Program-made: the position numbers and the translations under genes
Notes under the pieces: model-generated
Seen by the model: the letters and a program-made list of their open reading frames with translations, nothing else
The model's database searches: none
Told to the model about the DNA's origin: nothing
Origin: Aureobasidium sp. EXF-3400
Lineage: Eukaryota > Ascomycota > Dothideomycetes > Dothideales > Saccotheciaceae
NCBI GenBank assembly: GCA_024195585.1
Contig: SWBL01000465.1
Coordinates: forward strand, 1-30,680
Direction: 5' to 3'
Length of the DNA: 30,680 bases
Shown: positions 1-10,260 of the stretch, piece by piece
Position numbering within the stretch: the stretch's first letter is position 1
How the letters are laid out: each line of letters starts with the position of its first letter

Positions 1-127
1 ACAGCGAATAGTACGTATACGCCATACGGATCTCCCAAAGTAGCAGGAGAAAGCAGAGTCATGCACGACTCGGGTCCTGCAGAGCTCGCGTACTCCTATT
101 TGATCGAGTATGCATCTGGAACGCTGC

Positions 128-795
128 TCAGTTTCCAGACTTAAGTATCCAATTCCTCTGGACTGTCTCGATTGCTTCATCCAGAGTCTGAGGTGCCCGG
201 AAAACCTGCAGAATCCGATCGCAGTCTTCGGGATCAGCATCTCTTACCAGTCCCAGAATGGTGACATAGCTCTCAAGTCGCTCTCTATTGGCCGCTTGGC
301 TCGTTACGCCTACTCCGGCCCAATACTCGCAATACCTCTCCTTCAAGATGCAAGCGCTACAGGCCGGGCGCTTGCCATTGCACTGTCAAATATCAGTCGA
401 GGTTGAAGGAGGTACTGAATGAGCTGAACCTTTGACTTCCGCCTCCGACATGCCGAGCAAGCTGATTTTGTGGTTTTTCTTTGACCCTCTTTGGACCGGC
501 GATCTGATTTCGCTGATGTTTTTTCTGGTATTTCCAAAATCTGATCCTTCCGATCTGCTAGGCGAGACGAGGTTCTTGGAGCAATGTAGGTGGGGTTTTG
601 CGTTGGTAAGAAACAGTTTTCTGACGTCAAAATGGCATCGAACTCAGAAGATGAGGTTGAAGTCAACGATGGGGTGGGGGTCGCGCTCTCGTGGGTAGGC
701 GAAGGTAGGAGTGAGCTTGGTATCAAGACTGAGGGAGCGCGAGGGCGTCGCGGGTTGAAGCGGATGGGTTGGTCTAGAAACTTTGCAACGTCCAT
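128..795 (-). CDS. Short Zn(II)2Cys6 transcription factor, paralogue 1
   Basis: Two exons (795-430, 382-128) and a 47-nt intron (429-383, GTTCAG...GACAG) give 206 aa. The ATG at 795 starts MDVAKFLDQPIRF, nearly identical to the start of the paralogue at 9440. The binuclear zinc cluster reads C113-x2-C116-x6-C123-x6-C130-x2-C133-x6-C140, with the intron between the Lys codon and the third Cys. A linker and helix follow (RERLESYVTILGLVRDADPED), as in fungal Zn2Cys6 proteins where a short coiled coil follows the cluster. The expected role is DNA binding in the nucleus; targets cannot be read. The protein stops soon after the linker and lacks the longer C-terminal region seen in the related gene at 12956, so it may be a DNA-binding-only product or a competitor of longer relatives. 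Both exons are open and the splice sites intact; expression is unproven. Confidence 0.75.
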
Positions 796-1020
796 CTGGC
801 GTTGAAGCTAACTGGTGATGATGTGATCAGTTGGGTGCAGAAAGCTGCCTTAGACCCGATCGTTCTCGAGCCGACGATAAACTGGATGCCGTGTACGTTG
901 GCAGACTGAGATAGATTGGGTAGATGTGTATGCCAGAATTCGTACTGTGATAAGGATTTGATCGGAAGTAGGAAGAAAGGAACTGAGATTGAGGAAAGAT
1001 GGGTTCTGTCGACAGTGACC

Positions 1021-1045
1021 AATATATAAAATCATTCAAGAACAT
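1021..1045 (-). promoter_or_regulatory. TATA-like element of the paralogue 1 gene
   Basis: An AT-rich site, TTTATATATT on the minus strand, lies about 225 bp upstream of the ATG at 795. It aligns with TATATATTA at 9211-9219 in the other duplication arm, so the core promoter was copied with the gene. The assignment rests on sequence and on conservation between the arms. Confidence 0.45.
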
Positions 1046-1416
1046 CCATGCCGCCTTTGGAAGATTCGGTCATGCAAAGAGCGGTTCCCTGAAGCTTTTT
1101 GGCGTAGTTTGTGGGGTGGGTACGGAGTCTACGCCGAATTGACGAACAATCTATTTCCCATCCTTTCTTGCCCTTCAGACATGATGCCCGACTCCCCGGG
1201 CTGGCTCAGAGTTAACTGCAGTCTCCAATCCCCCTGCATGCGGATCCTACTGTGAGAACAAAGGCTAGCGGTGTTAGGTCCGAAGATTGCCGCAAGGTCT
1301 CACCTTTTCTATTCATCTTTGCCTAGCCGCGCTTTCGATAATATACTGTAGCGAAGGAGGTCGATCCGAAGGAAAACAACGCGAGACGGGCCCAGATACG
1401 TGGGGTTAGCACACAC

Positions 1417-1588
1417 AGCGGCTTGATGCCGCTCTGCTAGGGAAACATACGCAAAGCTCTACGGGTCACTCGACTTGGATCGAGTGGCGGTGAATCACAC
1501 TCCTTCCACTTAGCAACCTAGCGATCACTCCCGAGGAAAGTGATCTGAGCAGAGTCGCTAAGTTCGGGTAGCGTCGCTCGCTCTGCTC
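1417..1588. repeat. Cluster of four consecutive perfect inverted repeats
   Basis: Four hairpin-capable repeats follow each other without a gene: AGCGGC/GCCGCT (1417-1422, 1428-1433), CACTCGA/TCGAGTG (1467-1473, 1480-1486), GATCACT/AGTGATC (1523-1529, 1539-1545) and GAGCAGAG/CTCTGCTC (1547-1554, 1581-1588). The last encloses a further CGCTA/TAGCG pair. The cluster lies between two copies of the duplicated upstream sequence. I recognise no RNA family. A structured RNA, a transposon end or chance are all possible. Confidence 0.4.
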
Positions 1589-1704
1589 ACGAGTTTGCGA
1601 TCCGAATCATCATGCCAATAGCTGACAGAGTTGGTACAGGACTGTTCTCGATTTGGGAACTGGCAGAACTAGTTGCTAGTATAGGGGTCGCTATCTTCAG
1701 CGCG

Positions 1705-2215
1705 GGTCAATGGGTTGGGTACGGAGACTACCCCGAATAAGCGAGACATCATGCCCGGTTCCCCGAGCTGACCCATAGCTACCTACGACCTCCAATCCCT
1801 GTAGTCATCGTTGAGTGGAAATGGACCTCTATATTGGCTAACGCCACACGACCCTAGGTCGCTACAACAGGCTAGTTGTGACCGGAGTCCGGCTATAGGA
1901 AGTCTCAAGCTTGCGCATTCCGGATCACTGCTAGAGAGCTAATGTCGACACAACGCGTTCAAATCCCTGTATCGTTCGACTGGTGTTGAGTCAAGGCTGC
2001 AGCTTCCGCTCGATCATGAAATGACCAATGCAGCGTCTTTTCTAAGTATCAGACCAGACACGCGTTTGTAGGTCCACTACGAGAACAAATGTCAACCGGT
2101 GTCGGATCCGAGGATTGTCTCAACATCCCACTTTTTCTGCTTGCCTCTACCTAGCACGACGCAGGCGCGCTTTTCACGATGTACTGTAGCCTTGGCTCCA
2201 TACCAGTTCGGAATT
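1705..2215 (-). repeat. Third, partial copy of the Zn2Cys6 upstream region
   Basis: 1707-1810 resembles 1110-1240 (shared GGGTACGGAG, CATGATGCCC/CATCATGCCC and CTCCAATCCC blocks). 2065-2205 resembles 1250-1370 (shared GAGAACAAA, CGGTGT, CCGA(A/G)GATTG and TACTGTAGC blocks). About 250 bp of unrelated sequence lies between. No Zn2Cys6 coding sequence follows; the F-box-like gene starts about 240 bp further on. The same block occurs inverted at 8880-9130. Besides this and the hairpins, 1046-2456 holds no gene I can support. Confidence 0.6.
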
Positions 2216-2456
2216 CGCAATGCGGTGCCACGCAGATGCCAAAAACTTGATGTTTCCTTCTTACTGTAGCTCTTTCCACATTCAAGCTGCGGCATTTTCG
2301 ATCCCCGAGTTTGCTGCAGTAGGATGAGTTTGATGGTCTGCTGCTACCAACGCACGTACACCCCTACACTTATGGCTCTGGTAGCGACCAACTGTCTCAA
2401 CACCTCGAACAGTCAAACCTCTTGATCACCCACATACCCATGCGAACCTAAGAAAA

Positions 2457-3490
2457 ATGGTATCTTTGCCCTCCGAAATACTGCTCAATTGCGTCACCCA
2501 GCTATCGAACGACTACCGAGAGATGACGTTCGGTTCGGAACAGGACGAGATCGCGGGCATGCAACGGACGCTCAGAAATCGATGTCTTAGCTCCGAAATT
2601 CTCTATACTTTCGCCCAGCCAGTCTTGCATCAGATGTTCTGCAAATGGTATAAAATGGGCGAATACACAGACGAAGATTGTCTCCCTCAGAAGACTGGGA
2701 ATCATAAATATGGACGACCCGCGCGCACGGAACAGTTCATCAGGTCATTGATACAACGGCCAGACCTGGCCGCCAAAGTCGAAAGCCTCAAGCTCGAGGA
2801 TTTCCAGAACGATGACGAGCCACATGATTTCCATGCATCCATGCTGCCTTTCGACCCTTTGCTGAGTGATCTGTTTGTGAGGGCGAGTATGGGAATTCCA
2901 CCTCCTCCGCCTGACTTGATCAGGCAGTGGCCAGGTGATGAGGAGGAGGTTTACGGGCTCCAGTACTGGCAAGATGACTGGCGTGGTGAGCTGCAGACTG
3001 GCGGACGAAACGCAGAAACCGCCTTGCTGTTTGTCCTGACCACCAATCTGACACGTCTCAAAATGGAGTATTTGAAACATCGTTTTGGTCCTTATGTTGA
3101 CGACCTCTGGGTGGAGATGCTGGGCCCACAATCGAAACAAGCTGCCAGCTGCCGTGGCGTCAGTTTGGTTGTTGATGCGGGATTCTGATTGCAGGCATTA
3201 CCACCGCCAATCATCTTTTCTTTCTTGGAAAATCTCGTTGCGACCAGCAAGCCCGATGCTGATGGTGTGACTCTGGAATGCACCAAATTTGTCTGACCCT
3301 TCCCGGTCTAAGACTATTTTACGGCATAGGGCTCGAGGAGCGAAAAGGGCTCGACAACATGGAAATGTACTGTCGATTGCCACTCGCTCACCTCAAATAC
3401 CTGCAATTCGAGGAATGCATGATCGACGCTATAGTCCTCCCGATGCTCGTTGAGGCCTGTCCCAATCTAGAGGATCTGGATGCCGCTTAA
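2457..3490 (+). pseudogene. F-box/LRR-like protein, broken
   Basis: The ATG at 2457 opens 243 codons beginning MVSLPSEILLNCVTQL, an F-box-like LPxEILxxC start. Later come FIRSLIQRPDLAAKVESL, typical of fungal F-box proteins of unknown substrate, and LTTNLTRLKM. A TGA at 3186-3188 ends it, but the same frame continues sensibly (QALPPPIIFSFLENLV) to a second TGA at 3294. The tail resumes in another frame at 3278-3490 with leucine-rich text (LAHLKYLQFEECMIDAIVLP, then EACPNLEDLD). The original was thus about 340 aa: an F-box and leucine-rich repeats, expected to act as an SCF ubiquitin-ligase substrate receptor. One nonsense codon and one frameshift now break it. An unusual intron covering both lesions is less likely, because no clean splice sites fit. 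Confidence 0.6.
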
Positions 3491-3672
3491 CCGATTTGAA
3501 CATAACGTTGCGAAAGTGCCATCCAGGTCTATAGCACGGATCAGGAACGTCTAACACGTGATCCCGTTTCAGCCAGCGACACGTACAAGGAGGACGATGG
3601 CACAGATAAACGACCAAGGCGAAGATATGAACGACTGTGGGCACACATTTAATCAGAGTAGGTATTGGATAG

Positions 3673-3771
3673 ACCAGACCAGATTCGACCTCTAAACTGG
3701 TCTGGTAGTTTCAACTGGGCGAGATCGCTAGGCAGAACTGGTAGTTCCAGACCATTTCCAGATCGGTCTGG
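3673..3771. repeat. Alternating CCAGACC / GGTCTGG inverted motifs
   Basis: The 7-mer occurs four times in alternating orientation: CCAGACC 3674-3680, GGTCTGG 3699-3705, CCAGACC 3747-3753 and GGTCTGG 3765-3771. The first pair forms a perfect 10-bp inverted repeat (ACCAGACCAG 3673-3682, CTGGTCTGGT 3697-3706). Such clusters are typical of subterminal transposase-binding repeats of hAT elements. They lie just outside the hAT end proposed at 3787, so they may belong to that element or to another, lost one. Confidence 0.4.
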
Positions 3772-3786
3772 TTCCGGTTGTTGGTA

Positions 3787-6140
3787 TAGGGGTGTTCGTC
3801 AGAGAGAAAAGTGTAACAATGTCAAATTGTCATTCCATCAGCATCGATACCGATAGGGCACATAGCTACGTTTTCAAAGGTTACTTCAAGACTGATGATG
3901 ATGGTGATGATGATGTCAGTTCAGCTCCAACTCTTGACACACTAAGTCTCTCTGATAGCCCTTGCAGATAGTCATCCTCTATAAGGTGTAGTCATCTCGC
4001 CAGTGCTGAAGAAGACACGCTCTGGCTCGTCTGACATTGTCGAACGGCAAAGACGTCTCTAGCCATACGTGAGAGACGGGGGTAGCCCTGTTTTTGACGT
4101 TGTGTTGACCGAAACTCAAGAGGTCTGAACGCGTTTAGTTGTCGTCCTTCCTTGCACCATCTCTGGTACTCATCGGTAGATGTATCATCCTGGAGGTTAG
4201 AGAAATGACTTAACAGGTCGCTATCCATCTAGCGCGCATTGTCTGCAGCCCTTAGAGACTCTTTGTCTTCGTTAGTGACCTCAAGTTCTGCGTGTTTAAG
4301 CCGTTGATTTCTTGACTCTGTCGCGTGCTCGGTTAAGCCAAACTGAGCGACCTCTCCATGCCTTCCTAAACTAGTTCTACTTGAGGCCAGGATGAAGCAC
4401 AACTGTAGCGACATACACAGGTGATTGGTCTACTTCGAGGACTATTTATCCAACTTTTGCTATGCAAGGTTAATCTCAACACAAAGCATGCGGTACTTGA
4501 GAATGTTTTTGATTGGGTTGTCGGGCGAAGGTAAGCGCGCGAGGATGAGAAGGAGGAGGCATTGGTTATGACTGCGTCTAAGACTATTTTAGTGGTCTAC
4601 CTCGTTTAACTCGGATAGGAGGTGGTGGTAGATCGAGGTCTTGTGAATCGTAGTCGCCGCCAAAGACAGTAGCTGTCGAAGAATTGACTATAGAATAGTC
4701 TTGAGTTGGTCGAACAACAGAGTACTCCTGCTTCGCCATCTCAAGGTAAGTAGGTAACTTCTCCATTGCAGAAGTTACCTGCTGCATTGCGCCTTGACTT
4801 GCTCCTCCATCTCGTCCCCTAAGACGCTGAATTGGGTGATAAAGAGGCTAAGGAAGCTCGTTATGGATGACAAGAATAGACCAGTCGTCTGGAGTGATAA
4901 AGTCGTCTAAGAATGCTAGTTTCTTGCGTCGCTTTTAAGAAGGTGGTTTGCTTCTATGGCCAGTAACCATGTTCCAATAATCCTGCTACTCTGCATGCGA
5001 CATACGATAGAAGCCTTTAAACGCTGGTCTGGATTTGTCAACGATACCAATAGCATCCTATGTTGAGTTCCATAGACTGTCGTTAGGGACATGAAGTTCG
5101 CTGATTCGACTGGTTAGAGGGTGATCTTATTGTAGCTTTTTGAATGTCTCACTACGCTCAGACAAGGACTAGATCCAGATTGTGGTTTGTCTCATCTTAC
5201 TAAGAAGGCCCTTCTTGCGCCCGATGGAAAGATCATGATTCTTAAGTGTGACCGTCTCGAGCTCATTTCAAAGGCTTCTTCATCAACACCCCATAGCATA
5301 GCTCGAGCAACAAGGTTGGTCTTATGACCAGAGCAGCGAAGGCGCCGGTGGAGGGATTTGAGGTTGTATTCGATACCCAGGGCTTCGATGCAGGTTTCGT
5401 TGTTTGATGCGTTATCTGTCATAATGTAGCCAATGTTTTTGCTGATGTCAAAGTGCTCGATAATAACGATCATGTTGTCAGCAATGTTAACGCCGAAGAG
5501 AGGACTAAGCTACTTTGGGAGCGATAGTAAGAATGTCTTAAGGTTTCCGAACTCGTCGGCGAAGTGGCAATTTACCTAATAAGGCGTACAAGCTGCGAGA
5601 AGTTTAAAGACCGAAGGATAGATAAATCTTGCGATGAGCAGCGTGGAACTTCTTCGTGACAACGCCTATACGGCTATTGTATACCTAAGAGATCCAGCTG
5701 CTAATCGTCTTGTAAGTAGCAAGGCACCCTCGCTAACCAATTGATGGATTGAGCGATAACAAAAGATCTTGTAGATAGGGTGACTCGAGAGCTGGAACGC
5801 ATGGTTATCATGACAAACTAGGGACACAACTTGCGCCTTTTGAGCTGCTAAGTGAAAGACCGTCCCATAACGCTCAATATTATGTCCGTGGTTTAGATTC
5901 TTCGTCAAAGGAGTAGCAAAGATGCTAGATAAGCGGCTTCGTTTAGGCTGGCCTTCGCTACATACAGTGATATTGTGGGTAGTTAGGTGTTTGGTTAGGG
6001 GTGCAGTACCATAGCCTACGCTAAAGGCACATCGAGGGATTCGTTTCTTATAGCATGCGAGGTGGAGCAGATGTCGAGCAAGATGGCACGTTGTCAGGTG
6101 CCCCGAGCCCCGGCTTGTCGGTAGAATCCGAAGCCATGGA
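3787..6140 (-). mobile_element. Decayed hAT-family DNA transposon
   Basis: The stretch carries the transposase relic described next, read on the minus strand. The left end is placed at TAGGGGTGTTCG (3787-3798), which has the [C/T]AGGGGTG look of hAT inverted terminal repeats and lies about 140 bp beyond the transposase C-terminus. No convincing partner is seen next to the N-terminus. A similar CGAACACGCCTA at 8504-8515 could be the partner if later insertions enlarged the element, but no 8-bp target duplication matches. The right boundary given here is only the start of recognisable coding sequence. Confidence 0.65.
3925..6137 (-). pseudogene. hAT transposase, heavily broken
   Basis: Pieces in hAT order are spread over shifting frames. 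A start ATG is at 6137 (MASDSTDKPG). A BED-type finger follows (RCAFSVGYGTAPLTKHLTTH, about 5990-6050). The DDE core near 5190-5560 shows HFADEFGNLKTFLLSLPK and IGYIMTDNASNNETCIEALG, then RLRCSGHKTNLVARAMLWG. A helical region near 4700-4900 (DDWSIL..., MQQVTSAMEKLPTYLEMAKQ) precedes a basic RVKRGRP tail at 4584. The C-terminal dimerisation motif near 4000-4100 reads YPRLSRMARDVFAV and then DEPERVFFSTGEM. The intact protein would cut and paste the element in the nucleus. In-frame stops (for example TAG 5510-5512 in place of an expected Gln) and many frameshifts make it inactive. Confidence 0.7.
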
Positions 6141-6311
6141 TTCAGGGTTGTTAAGATCGTCAAGTTCGGCGTGCCGGCCAAGCACAACAGCATGGCAGGA
6201 TGAGGAGGAAGAAGGAGAAGAGGAAGATGATAACGCCGATGCCAGGAGAATGGGGAGTGACGTCGAGGTGGTAATGATGCAGAGCAAGCCAAGAAGAACA
6301 GACGGAGCAGA

Positions 6312-7040
6312 GTGGACAGCAACACACCCAGCCACGACACCATCACGATCGCCAGCAGCAGCAGACCACAACAACCCGATCACAAGACGCCCACGAGCAT
6401 TTGTCACACCGCAGATGCAACAGGGACATGGGGAACAGTGCTGGCGTTTTCGTCGTCACCAATAATCATCACAACATCAACATCCAGGCCAGCATTCAGG
6501 CCAGCAATGAGCCCAGCAACGGCGGTAACAGCGGCCAGCCAGGTACCGATGCAGATGCAGATCCCATCATCGCCACCGCGACCGGCCATCACTTACACGC
6601 TGCAGATCCAGGCAGGAGCAGCGTAGAGGCATAGATACAACGCAATGCAAGACAGGATGGAGACGGCCAGAAGAGATAAGATGCAATAGGAACGTGACGA
6701 GATCAGGCAGATGGGCAGATTAGAGAGGCGATGCGAAAATCGGAGCAAGGGATGCCCGATTTGCAGAGCAAGCGGAATTGGGATCAATGACCACAATGAG
6801 AGGTACGACATGCAACGCAATTGGCAAAGGTGCAGACATGAAGATGCATACAGTATGCGGGATATCTTGTCGGTGTTGAACGTTAAGGTTTAGAAAACAA
6901 ACGGCATCCCAGGATGCCCGGATTATTTTTTGCCAGAGAGAATTTGCCAGTCGTGAGAAGAATTTGGCGAGATTTCTTTGCTGGTGACGTAAGGTGGCAG
7001 ACGGGATTGCATTTTCTCAGCTAGTTGATTTAAGACAAGC
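6312..7040 (+). pseudogene. Zinc-binding tail resembling fungal RecQ-like helicase repeats, broken
   Basis: One frame carries low-complexity Gln/Ser/Thr text, then RHRYNAMQDRMETARRDKMQ, then a Cys/His-rich tail: CPICRA...H...W..C (about 6750-6840) and, after two more in-frame stops, CPDYFLPERIC followed by GGRRDCIF. The order CPxC, H, C, then CxxYFLPxxICxxW, then GxxC resembles the C-terminal zinc-binding tails of RecQ-like helicases that are multicopy in many fungi. That comparison is from memory and unsearched. Stops lie at 6624 (TAG), 6687 (TAG), 6891 (TAG) and beyond, mostly where Gln or Trp is expected. No helicase motor domain is present. It sits tail-to-head against the hAT N-terminus. 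Confidence 0.4.
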
Positions 7041-8875
7041 GAGTTGTTTTTTGTAACTTGAGAAAAGATCATCCCCGTGTTTATGGTGGATAGTCTTGCA
7101 AGTAAGAGGAGCAAAATTGAAATCTGGTGTTGTACTTCCCCAGGTGTTCGGTTTCTCTAGGAACAAAGCCACGGAGACCTTTGGTAAAACCCAGCTATTG
7201 CGACGACTCTTGGATGTTAACACCGAGCCTGTGCCTAAAGTCGAGTCAGCACTTCTTCGACGTATCTCAATCGAACAGTTTGTTATACGCTCGGATGCCT
7301 CGTTACTTCTGGTTGCCAGTTCCAGCCGACGGCGGTACAACATAGAACATGACACCGAAAGTCCTATGAAGGCTTGTGGATGCATCAATTGTCTGTTCGT
7401 CTACCTTTGCAGGTAACGCAGTGGTTACGTTGGTGAAGTATAACGGTACGAGGCCCGGCGGATGATCATGTTCTGCGAAAGATGGAGAGTGTGGCATGGA
7501 AAGCAGTGAAGACGGAAGAGATTGTGATGATTGCGACCTTCCGGGAGAAGTGCTGGACTCCTTCAGAAGATCAAAAATGTCGTGTCGCGGGTGAGATGAC
7601 TGGAGGTTCGGAGAAGTTGAGTGTTGTAAATCTGGGGGAAAGTGGCTGTCCATAAGCGATATGGCTTGACCGCAACTGTTTCGTCCATAAATCATTTGGC
7701 TGCGAAGAAGAAAGTCCACAGGACTGTATGCGCACAATGCTAAGAAGGCAATGAAGAAGGTATGAGGGGCCAAAGTCGATATATAGAGGAGCGTTAGACA
7801 TGTGTGTAGAAAAAGGGCAAGTAGTGGTTGTTATTCGGATCAGTTCGTGTGGACGATTGAGCAACTAAGCAGACTGCATAGAACCAGGATTTCCCCGCTT
7901 CCTGACCAATCAGCGTCTTGTTGCGACCTCGGCTGTCAGCCAGGATGGTAACACTCGTACCTATTCTTGACATCGGGGCGCGGAATCGGACCCGACTCCG
8001 AATTCTTAGAAGGAATCCGCCCAATTTACCTTTACGGGGGCCACCGACGAAGCGTGTGGGGCAAGCAGTGACGTTAGAGTCTGTGGTTTCGAAAATCAAG
8101 GTTGACACCGGTGACATATGCGGGGAAGTCGGATGTGCCAGCCGGGATCCATGCGGATGGTATCCGAGTTCGGGACGGAAAGCTTCACCAAGGATATAAT
8201 CAAGCACCGGCAGGCAGTACGATCGAGCATTAGCATTGGAGGCCTAGAGCTATAAGATCGTCAAGAGGGTCCACATGGTCTCGACAGCTGACGCGTCTCC
8301 CTGTTTTCCTCCTCTGTCCTTTCGGGGTCCACCAAATTTCGTTCAATTCTGTTAATTGGTGTTATGCTTTGATTAAGAAGTCTGGGTGAAGTGAATAAAG
8401 GTCAACGAACCTCAAAGTATTCACGATGTTTTGGTTTTGAACACAACGTTGTTATATTTGCAGACCAGACTTCGCGACCCTAAGCCGCCTTCGCCATCGA
8501 AAGCGAACACGCCTATACTATTGTTTCGGTTGTTACGCGATACTGCGCCCGTTCGTCCTGGATCTCGCCAATCACAGCTCGAAGTGCTTTAGTGTTCGGA
8601 TTGTTCTCAGAACGTCAGATCACCCATACAGACTACAGTGGAGCATCATCCCTGGAAGGCCTCGTGGACTGACACATGATTTGTACCAGCCACTCTGGCT
8701 GAACGGGACATACTAGGCAAATTCGTACGAAGACCAGTTGGTCATGAAAACTGTGGGACTGCGACAAAGTCGGTGTTCGGAAATGCTATGGCTCGGACAT
8801 AGAAAGAACTACTATAAGGGTGTAATGCTGTATCATCTGCAGGGCATCACGGAGTGACTTCCGAGCTTATATGCA
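7041..8875. other. Gene-free stretch
   Basis: I see no recognisable gene here. Open frames occur on both strands (for example 7096-7416 plus, 7794-8207 minus), but they overlap each other, lack plausible starts and match no family I know. A possible inverted hAT-like end (CGAACACGCCTA) lies at 8504-8515, close to a GCAGACCAGAC motif at 8460-8470. Confidence 0.4.
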
Positions 8876-9210
8876 ACTAAGGCCACAGTACAGCGTTGAG
8901 AGCACGTCTAAAATGCGCTAGGGTAAGGACAAGCAGAAAAAGTGGAGTCTTGGGACGATCTTTGAACCTGACACCGCTGTCCCTTATTCTCATGGTAGGA
9001 TCCACAAGCAGGGATGGAAGGTCATAGGTAGCCCTGAATCAGCCCGGGGAATCGGGCATATCGTCTAAAGGGCAAGAAACAAAAGAGGAAAAGATTGTCC
9101 GTCGATTCGGGGTGGATTCCGTATTCACCCCACTAAGCACGCTGGAAAGCGTTAGAGAACCGCTCCTCCAATCTGAATCTTTCAAAGGCAGTTTGGATGT
9201 TTTTGGATGC

Positions 9211-9439
9211 TATATATTAGCTGCCCTCGATGGAACTTACCTTTCTTTGATCTTTCTTTCTTTCCACTTTTGACCCAATCTCGATCAGAGTACGGATTCT
9301 GGCACACATATCCACCCAATCTACCTCAGTCTGCCCACCTAGACGGTATCAACTTTATCGTTGGATCGAGAAAGATCGAGTTTGAGGCAGCATCCTACAC
9401 CCGACCAATCACATCATTACCACTCAGCTCTAACGTAAA
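9211..9439 (+). promoter_or_regulatory. Core promoter and pyrimidine-rich leader of paralogue 2
   Basis: TATATATTA at 9211-9219 is followed by a CT-rich run (TTTCTTTGATCTTTCTTTC, about 9242-9262) and then the ATG at 9440. TATA plus a pyrimidine-rich leader is a usual ascomycete core promoter. The same arrangement appears on the minus strand before the ATG at 795. The region has an open reading frame in both arms, but with gaps and changes not typical of a conserved protein. Confidence 0.5.
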
Positions 9440-10149
9440 ATGGACATTGCGAAGTTTCTAGACCAACCCATCCGTTTCAATCCGCGACGCCCTTACGCTC
9501 TCTCGATCTCGGTGTCAGGCTCACGCCCACCTTCGCCGTCTTGCGAGAGCGCAACCTCATCTTCCGACTTCAATGCATCTTTGTCGTCAGAAAACTGTTT
9601 CTCACGAACGCAAAACCCCATTCCCACTCCTCCAAGAATATCGTTTCCCCTAGCAGATGGGAGCGTTCAGGTGTCAGAAAGATCGAAACAACCCTCGGCG
9701 ACACCAGATCCTTCGTCAAAGACAGTCAACGCAAGGCAAAAGAGAGGCACGAAAGAACGCAAGGACAACACAAAAGCAGCCTGCTCGGGATGTCAGAGGC
9801 GAAAATCAAAGGTTCGGTTCAATTCAATTCGCCTGAGCGTCTCTGTATAACCTCGGCTGACCGCCGAAAGTGTGATGGCAAGCGCCCGGCCTGTAGCGCC
9901 TGCATTTTGAAAGAGAGGTCCTGCGAGTACTCAACCAGGGTAGGCGTATCGAGCCAAGCGGCCAAAAGAGAGCGACTCGAAAGCCATGTCACCATCCTGG
10001 AACTGGTTAGAGATGCTGCTCCCGAAGATTGTGATCGTATCTTGCAGGATATCCGGGTACCCCGAACTCTCAATATAGCGATCGAGACTATACAGAGAAA
10101 TTGGATACTCAAGTATGGAGACCGAGCAATGTTTCAGATGCATACCTGA
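9440..10149 (+). CDS. Short Zn(II)2Cys6 transcription factor, paralogue 2
   Basis: Two exons (9440-9811, 9871-10149) joined over a 59-nt intron (GTTCGG...GAAAG) give 216 aa. The zinc cluster reads C115-x2-C118-x6-C125-x6-C132-x2-C135-x6-C142, with CDGKRPACSAC just after the splice. The intron sits, phase 0, between Lys124 and Cys125, exactly as in the gene at 128-795 and the one at 12956. After the cluster comes a helix (RERLESHVTILELVRDAAPED) and a short tail (RNWILKYGDRAMF). About 65 of 83 residues encoded by exon 2 match paralogue 1 in my hand alignment. The first 110 residues are Ser/Pro/Arg-rich with the conserved start MDIAKFLDQPIRFNPRRP. No activation domain is recognisable. Expected to be a nuclear DNA-binding protein with unknown targets. 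It is intact, in contrast to most of its neighbours. Confidence 0.8.
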
Positions 10150-10260
10150 TTAATTAGGAAGATGCGAGCTTCACCGGACCTGAGTCGTGCATAGCTCTGC
10201 TTTTTCAAGCCAGTTGGAGAGAACCATATGGCGCATACGCACTAGTCATTCTACATATTC

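Larger units (their letters stand above)
1..1380 (-). repeat. Inverted segmental duplication, arm 1 (partner 8876-10260)
   Basis: The reverse complement of this stretch aligns by eye with 8876-10260 in one collinear block. Order in both: an upstream non-coding part, a TATA-like site (TTTATATATT on the minus strand at 1021-1030), a pyrimidine-rich leader, a two-exon Zn2Cys6 gene and 3' flank. The 3' flank homology (CGAGTCGTGCAT versus TGAGTCGTGCAT) still runs at base 1, so the duplicated unit continues outside the window. Small indels separate the copies and identity is clearly below 100%, so the duplication is not recent. Confidence 0.85.
8876..10260 (+). repeat. Inverted segmental duplication, arm 2 (partner 1-1380)
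   Basis: This is the plus-strand partner of 1-1380. Shared landmarks in order: TACAG followed by a degenerate GCGCTAGG block (8900-8935), CACCGCT (8971), TAGGATCC (8996), CCCGGGGA(A/G)TCGGGCAT (9042-9060), the TATA-like site at 9211, the Zn2Cys6 gene, and a 3' flank with GAGTCGTGCAT (10182). The non-coding upstream block 8880-9130 also matches 1705-2215. Confidence 0.85.

Noticed and set aside
1924..1985. tRNA-like B box (GTTCAAATCC)
   Set aside because: No T-stem pairing, no A box at proper spacing and no acceptor stem.
3894..3918. GAT/ATC trinucleotide run as coding Asp repeat
   Set aside because: It is a short simple repeat outside any supported frame.
6055..6465. Acidic plus-strand ORF (EEEEGEEEDDN)
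   Set aside because: It is antisense to the N-terminal part of the hAT transposase, whose serine-rich stretch gives the acidic run; no independent support.
7303..7773. Secreted-protein-like ORF on the minus strand with a hydrophobic N-terminus
   Set aside because: The frame begins with TTG, not ATG. The first real ATG lies after the hydrophobic part, and the rest is Ser/Pro-rich without family features.
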